Shown piece by piece: positions 55,955 through 64,000 of a stretch of 64,000 nt of DNA (within the stretch, counting starts at the first letter, position 1; every line of letters starts with the position of its first letter). The translations under genes and the position numbers were made by a program. The notes under the pieces are model-generated. The model saw only the letters and a list, made by a program, of their open reading frames with translations. It had not been told where the DNA came from and did no database searches. The stretch spans positions 1 through 64,000 of the forward strand of contig CAMKDV010000009.1 of assembly GCA_946411385.1 (NCBI GenBank). Direction: 5' to 3'. This DNA comes from an uncultured Bacteroidales bacterium. Lineage in GTDB: Bacteria; Bacteroidota; Bacteroidia; Bacteroidales; Paludibacteraceae.

Positions 55955-56094
55955 AATGGCGATACAAAGGCATTACAATCATTATACACGATGACGGCAT
56001 CTTCCGCTTTGTGTATAAGGGCAAGACCTACCATTACACAACGCTGGTAGGCGCATATCATAAGATAGACGAACTATCCGAAACAACAAACTAA
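55951..56094 (+). CDS. Small phage protein (47 aa)
   Basis: ATGA overlap; MKWRYKGITIIIHDDGIFRFVYKGKTYHYTTLVGAYHKIDELSETTN. Confidence 0.45.
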   Translation: MKWRYKGITIIIHDDGIFRFVYKGKTYHYTTLVGAYHKIDELSETTN

Positions 56095-56106
56095 AATCAT
56101 ACAACT

Positions 56107-56460
56107 ATGGGCTTAACAATCATCAAGGACGGTCACGGCAATATCAAGCAGATAAGCGGTGGCACTATCTCCATCGTCAACGGCAAGATCTTCACCAACG
56201 GGCAAGCCGTGAACGAGATTAACACCGATGAAAAGGTCATCAACATCACCATTGAGGGTGACGTTGAGCGGCTGGAGGTCGATTATTGCAAGACCATCAA
56301 GGTCACGGGCAACGCCAAGCGGATCCACACGAGCTGCGGCGACATAGAGGTTGGCGGCGACGTGTCGGGTGACGTGCATACGAACTGCGGCAGCATATCC
56401 TGCGGTAACGTCGATGGTGACTGCCACACGAACATGGGGAGTATTCATCACAGAAAGTAA
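56107..56460 (+). CDS. Beta-helix-repeat (bactofilin/DUF4097-like) small protein
   Basis: Repeats HTSCGDIEVGGDVSGDVHTNCGSISCGNVDGDCHTNMGSI. Confidence 0.5.
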   Translation: MGLTIIKDGHGNIKQISGGTISIVNGKIFTNGQAVNEINTDEKVINITIEGDVERLEVDYCKTIKVTGNAKRIHTSCGDIEVGGDVSGDVHTNCGSISCGNVDGDCHTNMGSIHHRK

Positions 56461-56471
56461 AATAAATAATC

Positions 56472-56654
56472 ATGGAGTTTGACTTTACCTGCGGGTTCAC
56501 GCACCTGCGCAGTTTGGATTGGACGAAAGGACATTGCTACCTCATTCCTACGTTCGTAGTGAGTTGGGACGACACCCCCGAGCACCGATCAACATCGTTC
56601 TCAATCAAGTGGCTGTTCATTCAGTTCGGCTGCACATTCACCGAAATCTTCTAA
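56472..56654 (+). CDS. Hypothetical phage protein
   Basis: 60-aa ORF. Confidence 0.45.
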   Translation: MEFDFTCGFTHLRSLDWTKGHCYLIPTFVVSWDDTPEHRSTSFSIKWLFIQFGCTFTEIF

Positions 56655-56669
56655 CAAGGAGGAACGAAC

Positions 56670-56933
56670 ATGCGTGATATAGTAATCATATTAGGCGAGG
56701 GAGGCATAGCCATTGGTGCAGGCATGACCGCTGACAAGAAGGTTAATAACCCCTACATAAGTTTTGAAGTCATGCGCCAACCGCTGAAGATAGGCGAAAA
56801 GCCATCGAAAGACGATATAGTAACCGGCTCTCCTCGCGTGGTGATAGACATCGCCAATCCCGAAAGCCTTGAGGTGCTCGCAAACGCAGTTGATACATGC
56901 AGAAAACTTTTTAACGATGAGGTTCTACGATGA
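56670..56933 (+). CDS. Hypothetical phage protein
   Basis: 87-aa ORF with AGGAGG ribosome-binding site. Confidence 0.5.
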   Translation: MRDIVIILGEGGIAIGAGMTADKKVNNPYISFEVMRQPLKIGEKPSKDDIVTGSPRVVIDIANPESLEVLANAVDTCRKLFNDEVLR

Positions 56934-57097
56934 AAGTGGATTTTTTCAATCTCATGGATGTTGATCTATGGTTTTTGCTGCCATGCATAACAGTAGAACG
57001 AGAAATCACGATTACTAACAAAAAGATCGTATCTTTATCGTTACACTTCCTATGTTTCTCAATAGCAATAGACTTTATAACCAAACAGGAGGACTAA
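56930..57097 (+). CDS. Small phage protein (55 aa)
   Basis: ATGA overlap with the previous ORF: MKVDFFNLMDVDLWFLLPCITVEREITITNKKIVSLSLHFLCFSIAIDFITKQED. Confidence 0.4.
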   Translation: MKVDFFNLMDVDLWFLLPCITVEREITITNKKIVSLSLHFLCFSIAIDFITKQED

Positions 57098-57100
57098 GAA

Positions 57101-57307
57101 ATGATAACAGAAATAAAGCCCTATCTCTGCGACCGTGTACCGAGCGACGGAGATATACAGCAGGCAATAAAAATTGCAACCGATAACAAATGTTTAGTCG
57201 AACTTAATTGGGTGGTTTTGTATAGTGGCAGATATAGAGTGACGATTTCCGAATCAGATACGCTTGAATCTGTCAGAGATAATATGCCTAAATATTATGG
57301 AATATAA
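57101..57307 (+). CDS. Hypothetical phage protein
   Basis: 68-aa ORF with AGGAGG upstream. Confidence 0.45.
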   Translation: MITEIKPYLCDRVPSDGDIQQAIKIATDNKCLVELNWVVLYSGRYRVTISESDTLESVRDNMPKYYGI

Positions 57308-57311
57308 AGTT

Positions 57312-57578
57312 ATGAAACAGACTGTTTATAAATATCCGCTCATCGTGGATGACGTACAGACCGTAACATTGCCTGTAGGCGCGACGATCCTATGTGTAAA
57401 GGAGCAGCGCGGAACGCTTTGTTTATGGGCGTTGGTTGATCCGAATGAGACACGCACGGAAACCGTCAAGATACGTTGTGCCGGTACAGGTCATCCCATC
57501 GAGGAAGATGTAGAATATATTGACACCGTTATGCTGCGTAGCGGATATTTAGTGTTCCACTTTTTCAGAATAAAGTAA
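57312..57578 (+). CDS. DUF7352-like phage protein
   Basis: YKYPLIVDDVQTVTLPVGATILCVKEQRGTLCLWALVDPNETRTETVKIRCAGTGHPI. Confidence 0.6.
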   Translation: MKQTVYKYPLIVDDVQTVTLPVGATILCVKEQRGTLCLWALVDPNETRTETVKIRCAGTGHPIEEDVEYIDTVMLRSGYLVFHFFRIK

Positions 57579-57582
57579 TATC

Positions 57583-58131
57583 ATGGACACCAATCTTACC
57601 ATAGAACAAATCCAACGGCTCATCATCGGGCACTACGGCGGCGCACGGCGCAACACTTTCATTCCGAACGTGTCATGGGGCTACTTCAAGACCCACGAAG
57701 CCGACCTTGTGATGATAAGCAAAGAGGGCTACATGACCGAGTTTGAAATCAAGCGGTCATGGTCGGATTTCCTCGCGGATTTCAAAAAGACCACCACCCA
57801 CTTTGAGGGCAAGATAGCGCACCTGTACTACGTTGTGCCGGAGAGCATAGCGGATAAGTGCTGGGAGTTTATTGAGCAGTACGAGTTCGCAGAGCCTTAT
57901 ACACGCTTGCCATGGCGTAACTACCCGCCAGTTGGACTGATGTACTACAGCGAGAATGGAAGAATTAGTCGCCCGTTCAACGCTCCGCACCTCGCACGGT
58001 TCACTGACAGCAACGACAAGAACTACAAGTTATATTTGGAGGAGCAGATTGCAATCATGCGTCTTGGTGTCCTGCGGTACTGGATGCGGAACAACAACGC
58101 TCCAATGGAAGAAACGAGCACTAACAACTAA
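57583..58131 (+). CDS. MmcB-like/PD-(D/E)XK DNA-repair-type protein
   Basis: HEADLVMISKEGYMTEFEIKRSWSDFLADFKKTTTHF...HLYYVVPESIADKCWEFI. Confidence 0.55.
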   Translation: MDTNLTIEQIQRLIIGHYGGARRNTFIPNVSWGYFKTHEADLVMISKEGYMTEFEIKRSWSDFLADFKKTTTHFEGKIAHLYYVVPESIADKCWEFIEQYEFAEPYTRLPWRNYPPVGLMYYSENGRISRPFNAPHLARFTDSNDKNYKLYLEEQIAIMRLGVLRYWMRNNNAPMEETSTNN

Positions 58132-58145
58132 AACATCATACAATT

Positions 58146-58976
58146 ATGACAAAAGAAGACATTATCTCCGCTGCGGCTACATTCAAGCAGATTAGCCTGT
58201 GGCAGAATGCAGTAAGCAGAGAGCGGTTCTGCAAGATAGCTGCAACTAAGTTCGGTATCGTTGAGCGTGACGCGGACACACTCTATTGCCTGTTCAGCAC
58301 GGCAAGGCAGAGTATGAACATGATCAACTCCGAGTATGACCGCGATAATGTGACGGCAAACCTGCCGCTGGCACTCATCATCGCCGAGGAAGCCTACAAC
58401 ATCTATCACAACAACCGTTCCGTTCCCGGTCTCCCTGTGAACGCCTATTATAAGAGAGACAAGCGCAGGTACTTTATTGCTGACACCTCCGACAAGGACA
58501 ACATCAAGCGCTTTGCCGTAGAGGTCAACCTGCTGGAGAAAGCCGACATCGTGGCGTTTGCCGAACTCTTGCAACGCGAGGGTGTAGAGGTGAAAGGCGT
58601 GACACATATCCTTGGGCAGCTCGAGCACAAAGGAAAAGCGGACAACGAGCACACGGACTATTACGAGGGCGATATAGTGTTTGTCTTCGGCAACCCTGCC
58701 GACAGCCTGTGGCGGTCATGGTACAAACGGAAAGATGGCGGCGTGTTCCTCGCTACAGACAAAGGCTGGCGTAAGCTGCTCTACACACCCGGACGAGGTT
58801 ATGTTGACCGCAAAGGATATGTCGAGTTCGAGAGCGAAGACTGCTGGAACGAGTACATGATAGAGGGCTTGGCGGACGCGAAAGACTGGCGTTATGTCGG
58901 CAATATCCACGATGACCTCTCCGTGCTCGTTGACAAAGGCTTTGATGTTGCCCCTGATGATAACAATAACGAATAG
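58146..58976 (+). CDS. Hypothetical phage protein
   Basis: 276-aa ORF. Confidence 0.5.
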   Translation: MTKEDIISAAATFKQISLWQNAVSRERFCKIAATKFGIVERDADTLYCLFSTARQSMNMINSEYDRDNVTANLPLALIIAEEAYNIYHNNRSVPGLPVNAYYKRDKRRYFIADTSDKDNIKRFAVEVNLLEKADIVAFAELLQREGVEVKGVTHILGQLEHKGKADNEHTDYYEGDIVFVFGNPADSLWRSWYKRKDGGVFLATDKGWRKLLYTPGRGYVDRKGYVEFESEDCWNEYMIEGLADAKDWRYVGNIHDDLSVLVDKGFDVAPDDNNNE

Positions 58977-58991
58977 AGATCCATTTGCCAG

Positions 58992-60257
58992 ATGAGCGAA
59001 CTCCAATTGAACATATTTGAGCATCAGCCGTTAGAGACGAACCCGGCTCCTGTAGTTATTGCGCCTCCAAAGCGCAAAACATACGTTCTGCGCGACTATC
59101 AGAAAGCCGCGTCCGATGCTGCGGTTAATTTCTTCAACGGCAAACTCGGAAAAGGGAATGCGCTAATAGTATGCCCGACAGGTAGCGGCAAGTCGCTCAT
59201 CGTGGCAGATATAGCCACGCGTTTGGACGGTAAATTGCTCGTCTTCCAACCGAGCAAAGAGATACTTGAGCAGAACTACGAGAAATATCGCTCCTACGGC
59301 TTTCGTGACTGCGCGATATACTCCGCAAGCATGAACAGCAAGAAGAAAGCACGTGTCACGTTCGCTACTATCGGCAGCGTAATGAGCCATCCCGAACTCT
59401 TTGATGAGTTTGAGCATATAGTTGTCGATGAGGCACACCTCACAAATGCCAAAGGAGGACGTTATAAAGACTTCTTTGAAATGGGCGACCGCCACATATT
59501 GGGTCTGACTGCAACGCCTTATCGTCTTCAGTCGTACGAAATGGGCTGCATACTGAAGTTTCTAACTCGTACCCGCCCGCGCATCTTCTCGCAGATGATC
59601 TATCAAGTGCCTATTCAGACGCTCATGGCACGCGGTTATTTGGCGCGCTTGCAGTATTTCGATATGCAGCTCATTGACGTGAGCGATGTCAAGCGCAACA
59701 GCACCGGGCAAGATTATGACGAAGCGTCACTCCGGCGTGCATACCAAATGCAAGACCTAAACGCCAAACTTGTGAGCGTAGTCAACCGCCTGCGCACCCC
59801 GAAAGATGGCAGCAAGCGACATGGCATATTGGTCTTTACGAGGTTCATAGAAGAAAGCGAGTGGCTTGTTTCACAGTTGGGCGATTGCGCCGCGATAGTG
59901 ACGGGCGAGACTCCCAAGAAAGAGCGCGAGCGCATACTGAAGGACTTTAAGAGTGGCAAGTTGGAGGTAGTAGCCAATGTGGGCGTACTAACTACCGGCT
60001 TTGACTACCCCGAACTGGACACGATAGTCATGGCGCGCCCTACGATGTCGCTTGCTATGTATTATCAGATTGTCGGACGTGGCATAAGACCATCCGAGGG
60101 CAAAAACGGATGGTTTGTCGATATGTGCGGCAATATAGGTCGCTTTGGCAAGGTCGATGATTTAGAACTCATGGAAGAAACTCCCGGACGCGGTACATGG
60201 TGCGTGTATGGTCGCGTCAGTGGAGAAAGAAAACAACTAACAAACATATTCTTTTGA
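58992..60257 (+). CDS. SF2 DEAD/DEAH-box helicase
   Basis: LIVCPTGSGKSLIVADIA, IVVDEAHLTNAKGG, LGLTATPYRL, MYYQIVGRGIRPSEGKNGWFVDMCGN. Confidence 0.92.
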   Translation: MSELQLNIFEHQPLETNPAPVVIAPPKRKTYVLRDYQKAASDAAVNFFNGKLGKGNALIVCPTGSGKSLIVADIATRLDGKLLVFQPSKEILEQNYEKYRSYGFRDCAIYSASMNSKKKARVTFATIGSVMSHPELFDEFEHIVVDEAHLTNAKGGRYKDFFEMGDRHILGLTATPYRLQSYEMGCILKFLTRTRPRIFSQMIYQVPIQTLMARGYLARLQYFDMQLIDVSDVKRNSTGQDYDEASLRRAYQMQDLNAKLVSVVNRLRTPKDGSKRHGILVFTRFIEESEWLVSQLGDCAAIVTGETPKKERERILKDFKSGKLEVVANVGVLTTGFDYPELDTIVMARPTMSLAMYYQIVGRGIRPSEGKNGWFVDMCGNIGRFGKVDDLELMEETPGRGTWCVYGRVSGERKQLTNIFF

Positions 60258-60261
60258 TATT

Positions 60262-60726
60262 ATGAAAGCAGCAGAATTGATGATTGGCGACTGGGTGGCG
60301 GGTGTTTCACCTCAAGGCACGCGCATAGTCAGCCAAGTAAAAGAAATAGGATGCAGGAAAGGCACGTATGCAAAAAAATCCTTTGTTGTTCTCGAATCGT
60401 ACGATGGCTGCGGTATAGTCTTTGATGAGAACGACATCGAACCGATCGAACTCACCATCGGCATGATTGAGCGCAACAGCTTTGTGGAAAGAAAAGAGGA
60501 TATTCCTTGCTATCACGAAACGCGGTTCTTTCTTTTTGAAAACGATAGCGATGCGTGTTTAGAGGTGAGCGAAGGAACAGTTTTACTATCCACCATCTAC
60601 GAAAGCTACACAGGCGCATTCGAGACCTCTTCCGTCTGCGAGCTCCACTATGTGCACGAACTGCAACATGTGATGCGGCTTATGAACTTGCAAGACGAAC
60701 TGCACGGCATATACATTGAAAAGTAA
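60262..60726 (+). CDS. Hypothetical phage protein
   Basis: 154-aa ORF, repeated-type start MKAAELMIGDWV. Confidence 0.5.
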   Translation: MKAAELMIGDWVAGVSPQGTRIVSQVKEIGCRKGTYAKKSFVVLESYDGCGIVFDENDIEPIELTIGMIERNSFVERKEDIPCYHETRFFLFENDSDACLEVSEGTVLLSTIYESYTGAFETSSVCELHYVHELQHVMRLMNLQDELHGIYIEK

Positions 60727-60747
60727 CAGATAAAACACTCTACCACT

Positions 60748-61212
60748 ATGACAACAGAACAGATTTTGGAATTGGCATCAAAAGGTGGTGCGCATGTCAC
60801 GTTTGAGATCAAGGGTGACGAACTGCTGAAGATGCTGCGACTGGTGGCTGATAACGCCTATCAGTCCAAGACGGACAAGCAGCGATATGACTTCCTGCAT
60901 ACGGCAGAGAAAGTGAAGATGCTCGATACCCTCCGCATAACCTTTGTTGAGCTGTTCGACAAGGGCGAGCTGTCACGCCGTGCTTTCAATGTGGTGAATG
61001 CCGCAGGCATATCCACACTCGGCATGCTGTGTCAGACAACACCAAAGGATATACGCCGCCATTGCCGCAACATCGGCAACGTTACCTGCGGGGAGCTGGA
61101 GAATATCATGCTTAAGAACGGACTGCATTTCGGCATGGATGTAACGCAGTACGGCTACCCGAAAGCAGGATGGATAGACCATTCCCACTACGCATTTATC
61201 AAGGAGGACTGA
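60748..61212 (+). CDS. Protein with an RNA polymerase alpha-subunit CTD-like (HhH) C-terminus
   Basis: LSRRAFNVVNAAGISTLGMLCQTTPKDIRRHCRNIGNVTCGELENIMLKNGLHFGMDV resembles the alpha-CTD [57 protein letters not shown]. Confidence 0.65.
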   Translation: MTTEQILELASKGGAHVTFEIKGDELLKMLRLVADNAYQSKTDKQRYDFLHTAEKVKMLDTLRITFVELFDKGELSRRAFNVVNAAGISTLGMLCQTTPKDIRRHCRNIGNVTCGELENIMLKNGLHFGMDVTQYGYPKAGWIDHSHYAFIKED

Positions 61213-61214
61213 CG

Positions 61215-62090
61215 ATGTACACCGAGACAATGACATTGGGTGAGATGCTGGCAGAGTACAACAAAGATCTGCCGGAGATACGAGCCGAGGGGCGGCGTTT
61301 CCTTATCAGTCAAGGATTCAAGCAGGCAAGGGCGAAAGGTGTGCGTTTCCCATATCAGATAGTGCACAATTTCCGCACCACGCGCGGCAACCGCTATCTC
61401 ATTCAGACCATCTTCATGTCCCGTCGTGACGCGTTCCGCGATGACAACTGTGAGTTTGCAAAGGCACTCATTCAGACCAGCGAGGGGCTGGCGATGTACA
61501 CGGCATCCATGGGAGCGGACGGTAAGGTAGGCTCGTTCTATTTTCAGCCGCACCTGTTCAGACGATACAGAGAGCGTATGGCTCTCAACTACGGCGAGCT
61601 GGATGTCATACGCACGTTCATCAAGCGGAACATGGAGTTCGTCTATCAAGAGGGTTACCGACGCAAGGGGCATGAGGACGATGACAAGGAGATAATGATG
61701 TCCTGCCAGGACGGGGCGATCTTCGGACGTATAGACGATGAGGACGAGAATAGCGCGGTTTTCCGCACATTCATATCGTCAGAAACCATGCAGAAAGGCT
61801 ATAAGGCATCGTTCGACCGTGAGTTTGACAAGAAGTCCGACGAGAGCCTCAAGGAGTTGCTGCTGACCAACCCGTTCATCGGCGAGCGTGCACTGATAGC
61901 AAGACAAGCGCGTAAGCCCGCGAAAAAAGGAAAGGAAAGCCGGAAAAAGCAACAGCCAATCAACCCAAAATCAACTGAAGAGCGCCCGGATATTGATATA
62001 GGGCTGATAAAGGACGATATGCAGCGCGGCAGAGCCTTTTTGGAGAAACTGCAATCAACCGAAAATCAACTGAAGGACTGCCTAAATTAA
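61215..62090 (+). CDS. Hypothetical phage protein
   Basis: 291-aa ORF after aaggaggactgacgATG. Confidence 0.5.
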   Translation: MYTETMTLGEMLAEYNKDLPEIRAEGRRFLISQGFKQARAKGVRFPYQIVHNFRTTRGNRYLIQTIFMSRRDAFRDDNCEFAKALIQTSEGLAMYTASMGADGKVGSFYFQPHLFRRYRERMALNYGELDVIRTFIKRNMEFVYQEGYRRKGHEDDDKEIMMSCQDGAIFGRIDDEDENSAVFRTFISSETMQKGYKASFDREFDKKSDESLKELLLTNPFIGERALIARQARKPAKKGKESRKKQQPINPKSTEERPDIDIGLIKDDMQRGRAFLEKLQSTENQLKDCLN

Positions 62091-62119
62091 CAATAAAGGT
62101 TACAATTTAAGCAAAAACA

Positions 62120-62190
62120 TAATTACAATACGAAAAAGTTATATAAATATTTGCATTTTTCAAATAATTGTATTACCTTTGCATTGCGAA
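62120..62190 (+). promoter_or_regulatory. Promoter (TATTACCTTTGC) before the C5 methyltransferase
   Basis: aaaaagttatataaatatttgcatttttcaaataattgtattacctttgcattgcgaaattaaaaa. Confidence 0.6.
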
Positions 62191-62217
62191 ATTAAAAAAC
62201 AACATTAACCAAACGAC

Positions 62218-63933
62218 ATGACGCAGTTATTGTACATAGATTTGTTCTGCGGTGCAGGCGGTACGAGTACCGGCGTTGAACGCGCCCGACTTAATGGCGA
62301 GAAGTGTGCTCGGGTTATTGCATGTGTCAACCATGATCCGAACGCCATCAAGTCGCATGCCGCCAACCATCCCGACACGCTCCATTTTACTGAAGATATA
62401 CGTACGCTCGACATGCGCCCTCTGGAGGCTATTACGAACAAAGAGCGCGAAAAGAACCCGGGCGCAAAGGTCGTGCTATGGGCTTCCCTTGAATGTACGA
62501 ATTTCAGCAAGGCGAAAGGCGGTCAGCCGCGAGACGCTGACAGCCGGACGCTGGCTGAACACCTGTTCCGCTACATCGAAGCACTCAAACCCGACTATAT
62601 CTATATTGAGAACGTCGAAGAGTTCATGTATTGGGGGGATCTCGATGAGAACGGCAAGCCTGTGAGCAGGGACGCAGGCAGACTGTACATGCGCTGGGTA
62701 CGCAATGTCTGCAAGTACGGTTATGATTTCTCCCACCGTCTGCTCAATGCAGCGGACTATGGCGCACGCACGTCGCGTACACGTTTCTTCGGTATATTTG
62801 CAAAACACGGTCTGCCTACTGTCTTCCCCGAGCCAACTCACTGTAAGGGTGGACGAGAAGCGGATATGTTCGGCAACGGACTGAAGAAATGGAATGCTGT
62901 GCGCGATGTGCTCGACCTGCAAGATGAGGGTGCAAGTATCTTTGAGCGTAAAAAGCCTCTGACGGATCGAACGCTTGCACGTATATACGCCGGACTGATC
63001 AAGTTTGTGGCAGGCGGCAAAGACGCGTTTATGGTCAAGTGGAACTCATGGAGCAAGGACGGCAAGTATGTAGCCCCGAGTGTTGATGACCCGTGCCCAG
63101 TCGTGGCAACACAGAACCGCCTCGGCGTTGCAAAGGTACATTTCCTATCCAAGCAGTTCGGCGGTGATCCGGCTGGCAAGAACATAAGTATTGAAGAGCC
63201 TGCCGGCACGGTTACATGCGTTGACCACCATGCCCTTGCTACTGCGCAGTTCCTTGCCGATTACAACTACAAAGACACGGCACGCGCGATAGACGCTCCA
63301 GCGCCTACCCTGCTCACGCATGACAAGCTGGCATTGGTACATGCAAGTTTCATTGATGCGTACTACGGCAACGGACACGAGCACTCCCTTGATGATCCTG
63401 CACCAGTTGTTCGCACCGTGGGTCACCTCGCATTGGTCACATCGCACTTCATGGATATGCAGTACGGCAAGAGTAAGCCCGTAAGCATTGATGAGCCGTC
63501 GCAGACCGTGACAGCTGTGCCGAAGATGAAACTTGTCTCGGTGGAGCAGCCGCAGTTCCTGATGAACCCAGCCTATCAGTCAAAAGGCGGTGACATCAAC
63601 AAACCATGTTTCACACTCATAGCGCGGATGGATAAAACCCCTCCGTATATAGTGACGGCCAAGCATGGCGAGCAGGGCATGCCTGCCATCATCATCTACG
63701 AGGATGATACGGAGGCTATGTGCATGATTAAGGAGTTCATGGCTATGTACGGCATCACGGACATCCGCATGCGTATGCTCAACATCCCGGAACTCAAGCG
63801 CATCATGGGCTTTGGCACAGACTACACATTGGTCGGCACGCAGACAGAGCAGAAGAAATACATCGGGAACGCTGTCGAGGTGCACATGAGCCAGGCACTG
63901 TGCGAAGCATTAGCGGCCGCGTTGAATGAGTAA
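62218..63933 (+). CDS. DNA (cytosine-5) methyltransferase with tandem target-recognition repeats
   Basis: LLYIDLFCGAGGTSTGVERA; VVLWASLECTNFSKAKGGQPRD; DYIYIENVEEF; DYGARTSRTRFFGIF; C-terminal RMLNIPELKRIMGFGTDYTLVGTQTEQKKYIGNAVEVHMSQAL. Confidence 0.88.
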   Translation: MTQLLYIDLFCGAGGTSTGVERARLNGEKCARVIACVNHDPNAIKSHAANHPDTLHFTEDIRTLDMRPLEAITNKEREKNPGAKVVLWASLECTNFSKAKGGQPRDADSRTLAEHLFRYIEALKPDYIYIENVEEFMYWGDLDENGKPVSRDAGRLYMRWVRNVCKYGYDFSHRLLNAADYGARTSRTRFFGIFAKHGLPTVFPEPTHCKGGREADMFGNGLKKWNAVRDVLDLQDEGASIFERKKPLTDRTLARIYAGLIKFVAGGKDAFMVKWNSWSKDGKYVAPSVDDPCPVVATQNRLGVAKVHFLSKQFGGDPAGKNISIEEPAGTVTCVDHHALATAQFLADYNYKDTARAIDAPAPTLLTHDKLALVHASFIDAYYGNGHEHSLDDPAPVVRTVGHLALVTSHFMDMQYGKSKPVSIDEPSQTVTAVPKMKLVSVEQPQFLMNPAYQSKGGDINKPCFTLIARMDKTPPYIVTAKHGEQGMPAIIIYEDDTEAMCMIKEFMAMYGITDIRMRMLNIPELKRIMGFGTDYTLVGTQTEQKKYIGNAVEVHMSQALCEALAAALNE

Positions 63934-64000
63934 CACCCTATCCTAAGCGCTACGACGAGACAGACCGCGAAACCCTTGACAAAGTCCGCGCCAAACTAAT

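Larger units (their letters stand above)
28181..64000. mobile_element. Tailed-phage prophage, left end at tRNA-Lys, right end outside the window
   Basis: Split tRNA, CI-like repressor, recombination/replication genes, methyltransferases, TerS/TerL, portal. Confidence 0.88.

Overview
The window looks like a Bacteroidales chromosome segment (about 1-28.2 kb) followed by the left part of a large prophage (about 28.18 kb to beyond 64 kb). The host assignment rests on TAnnTTTG-type -7 promoters, a TonB receptor/YncE-like locus, BspA-type LRR proteins and T9SS-like C-terminal tails. The host part carries lysS-gpsA-pgi, an acyl-ACP thioesterase, a stand-alone homologue of the C-terminal domain of B12-dependent ribonucleotide reductase, an RNase R-like gene, a secreted amidase/golvesin-like protein, cdd, an LptF/G permease, ribBA, and a TonB receptor/DUF5074/surface protein locus. 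It also carries an accessory patch (18.6-22.9 kb) rich in perfect palindromes, a BspA-like LRR protein followed by a tiny Gly-rich peptide gene, and an aldo/keto reductase. The prophage junction retains only the 3' half of a tRNA-Lys(CTT). The prophage has an EVE-domain + PD-(D/E)XK nuclease gene, a CI/LexA-like repressor with tandem dyads, and a Sak4-like ATPase/nuclease/NinB-like/SSB-like recombination module. It has two tRNA-like genes with expanded anticodon arms plus a normal tRNA-Ser(GCT), replication genes, three tandem DNA methyltransferases, several ASCH/PUA-like proteins, an N-formylglutamate-amidohydrolase-like protein, and five clustered ORFs sharing a C-terminal GL[SA]xG-COOH-like tail. 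Then come PAPS-reductase/ParB genes, terminase and portal. A second early-type module follows where capsid genes would be expected: a stand-alone MutS domain I, an NPPF methyltransferase/DUF4942 protein, an MmcB-like nuclease, a helicase, an RNAP alpha-CTD-like protein and a C5 methyltransferase with repeated target-recognition modules. No capsid, tail or integrase genes are visible, so the element must continue past 64 kb. All family assignments come from reading motifs by eye. No database search was run.
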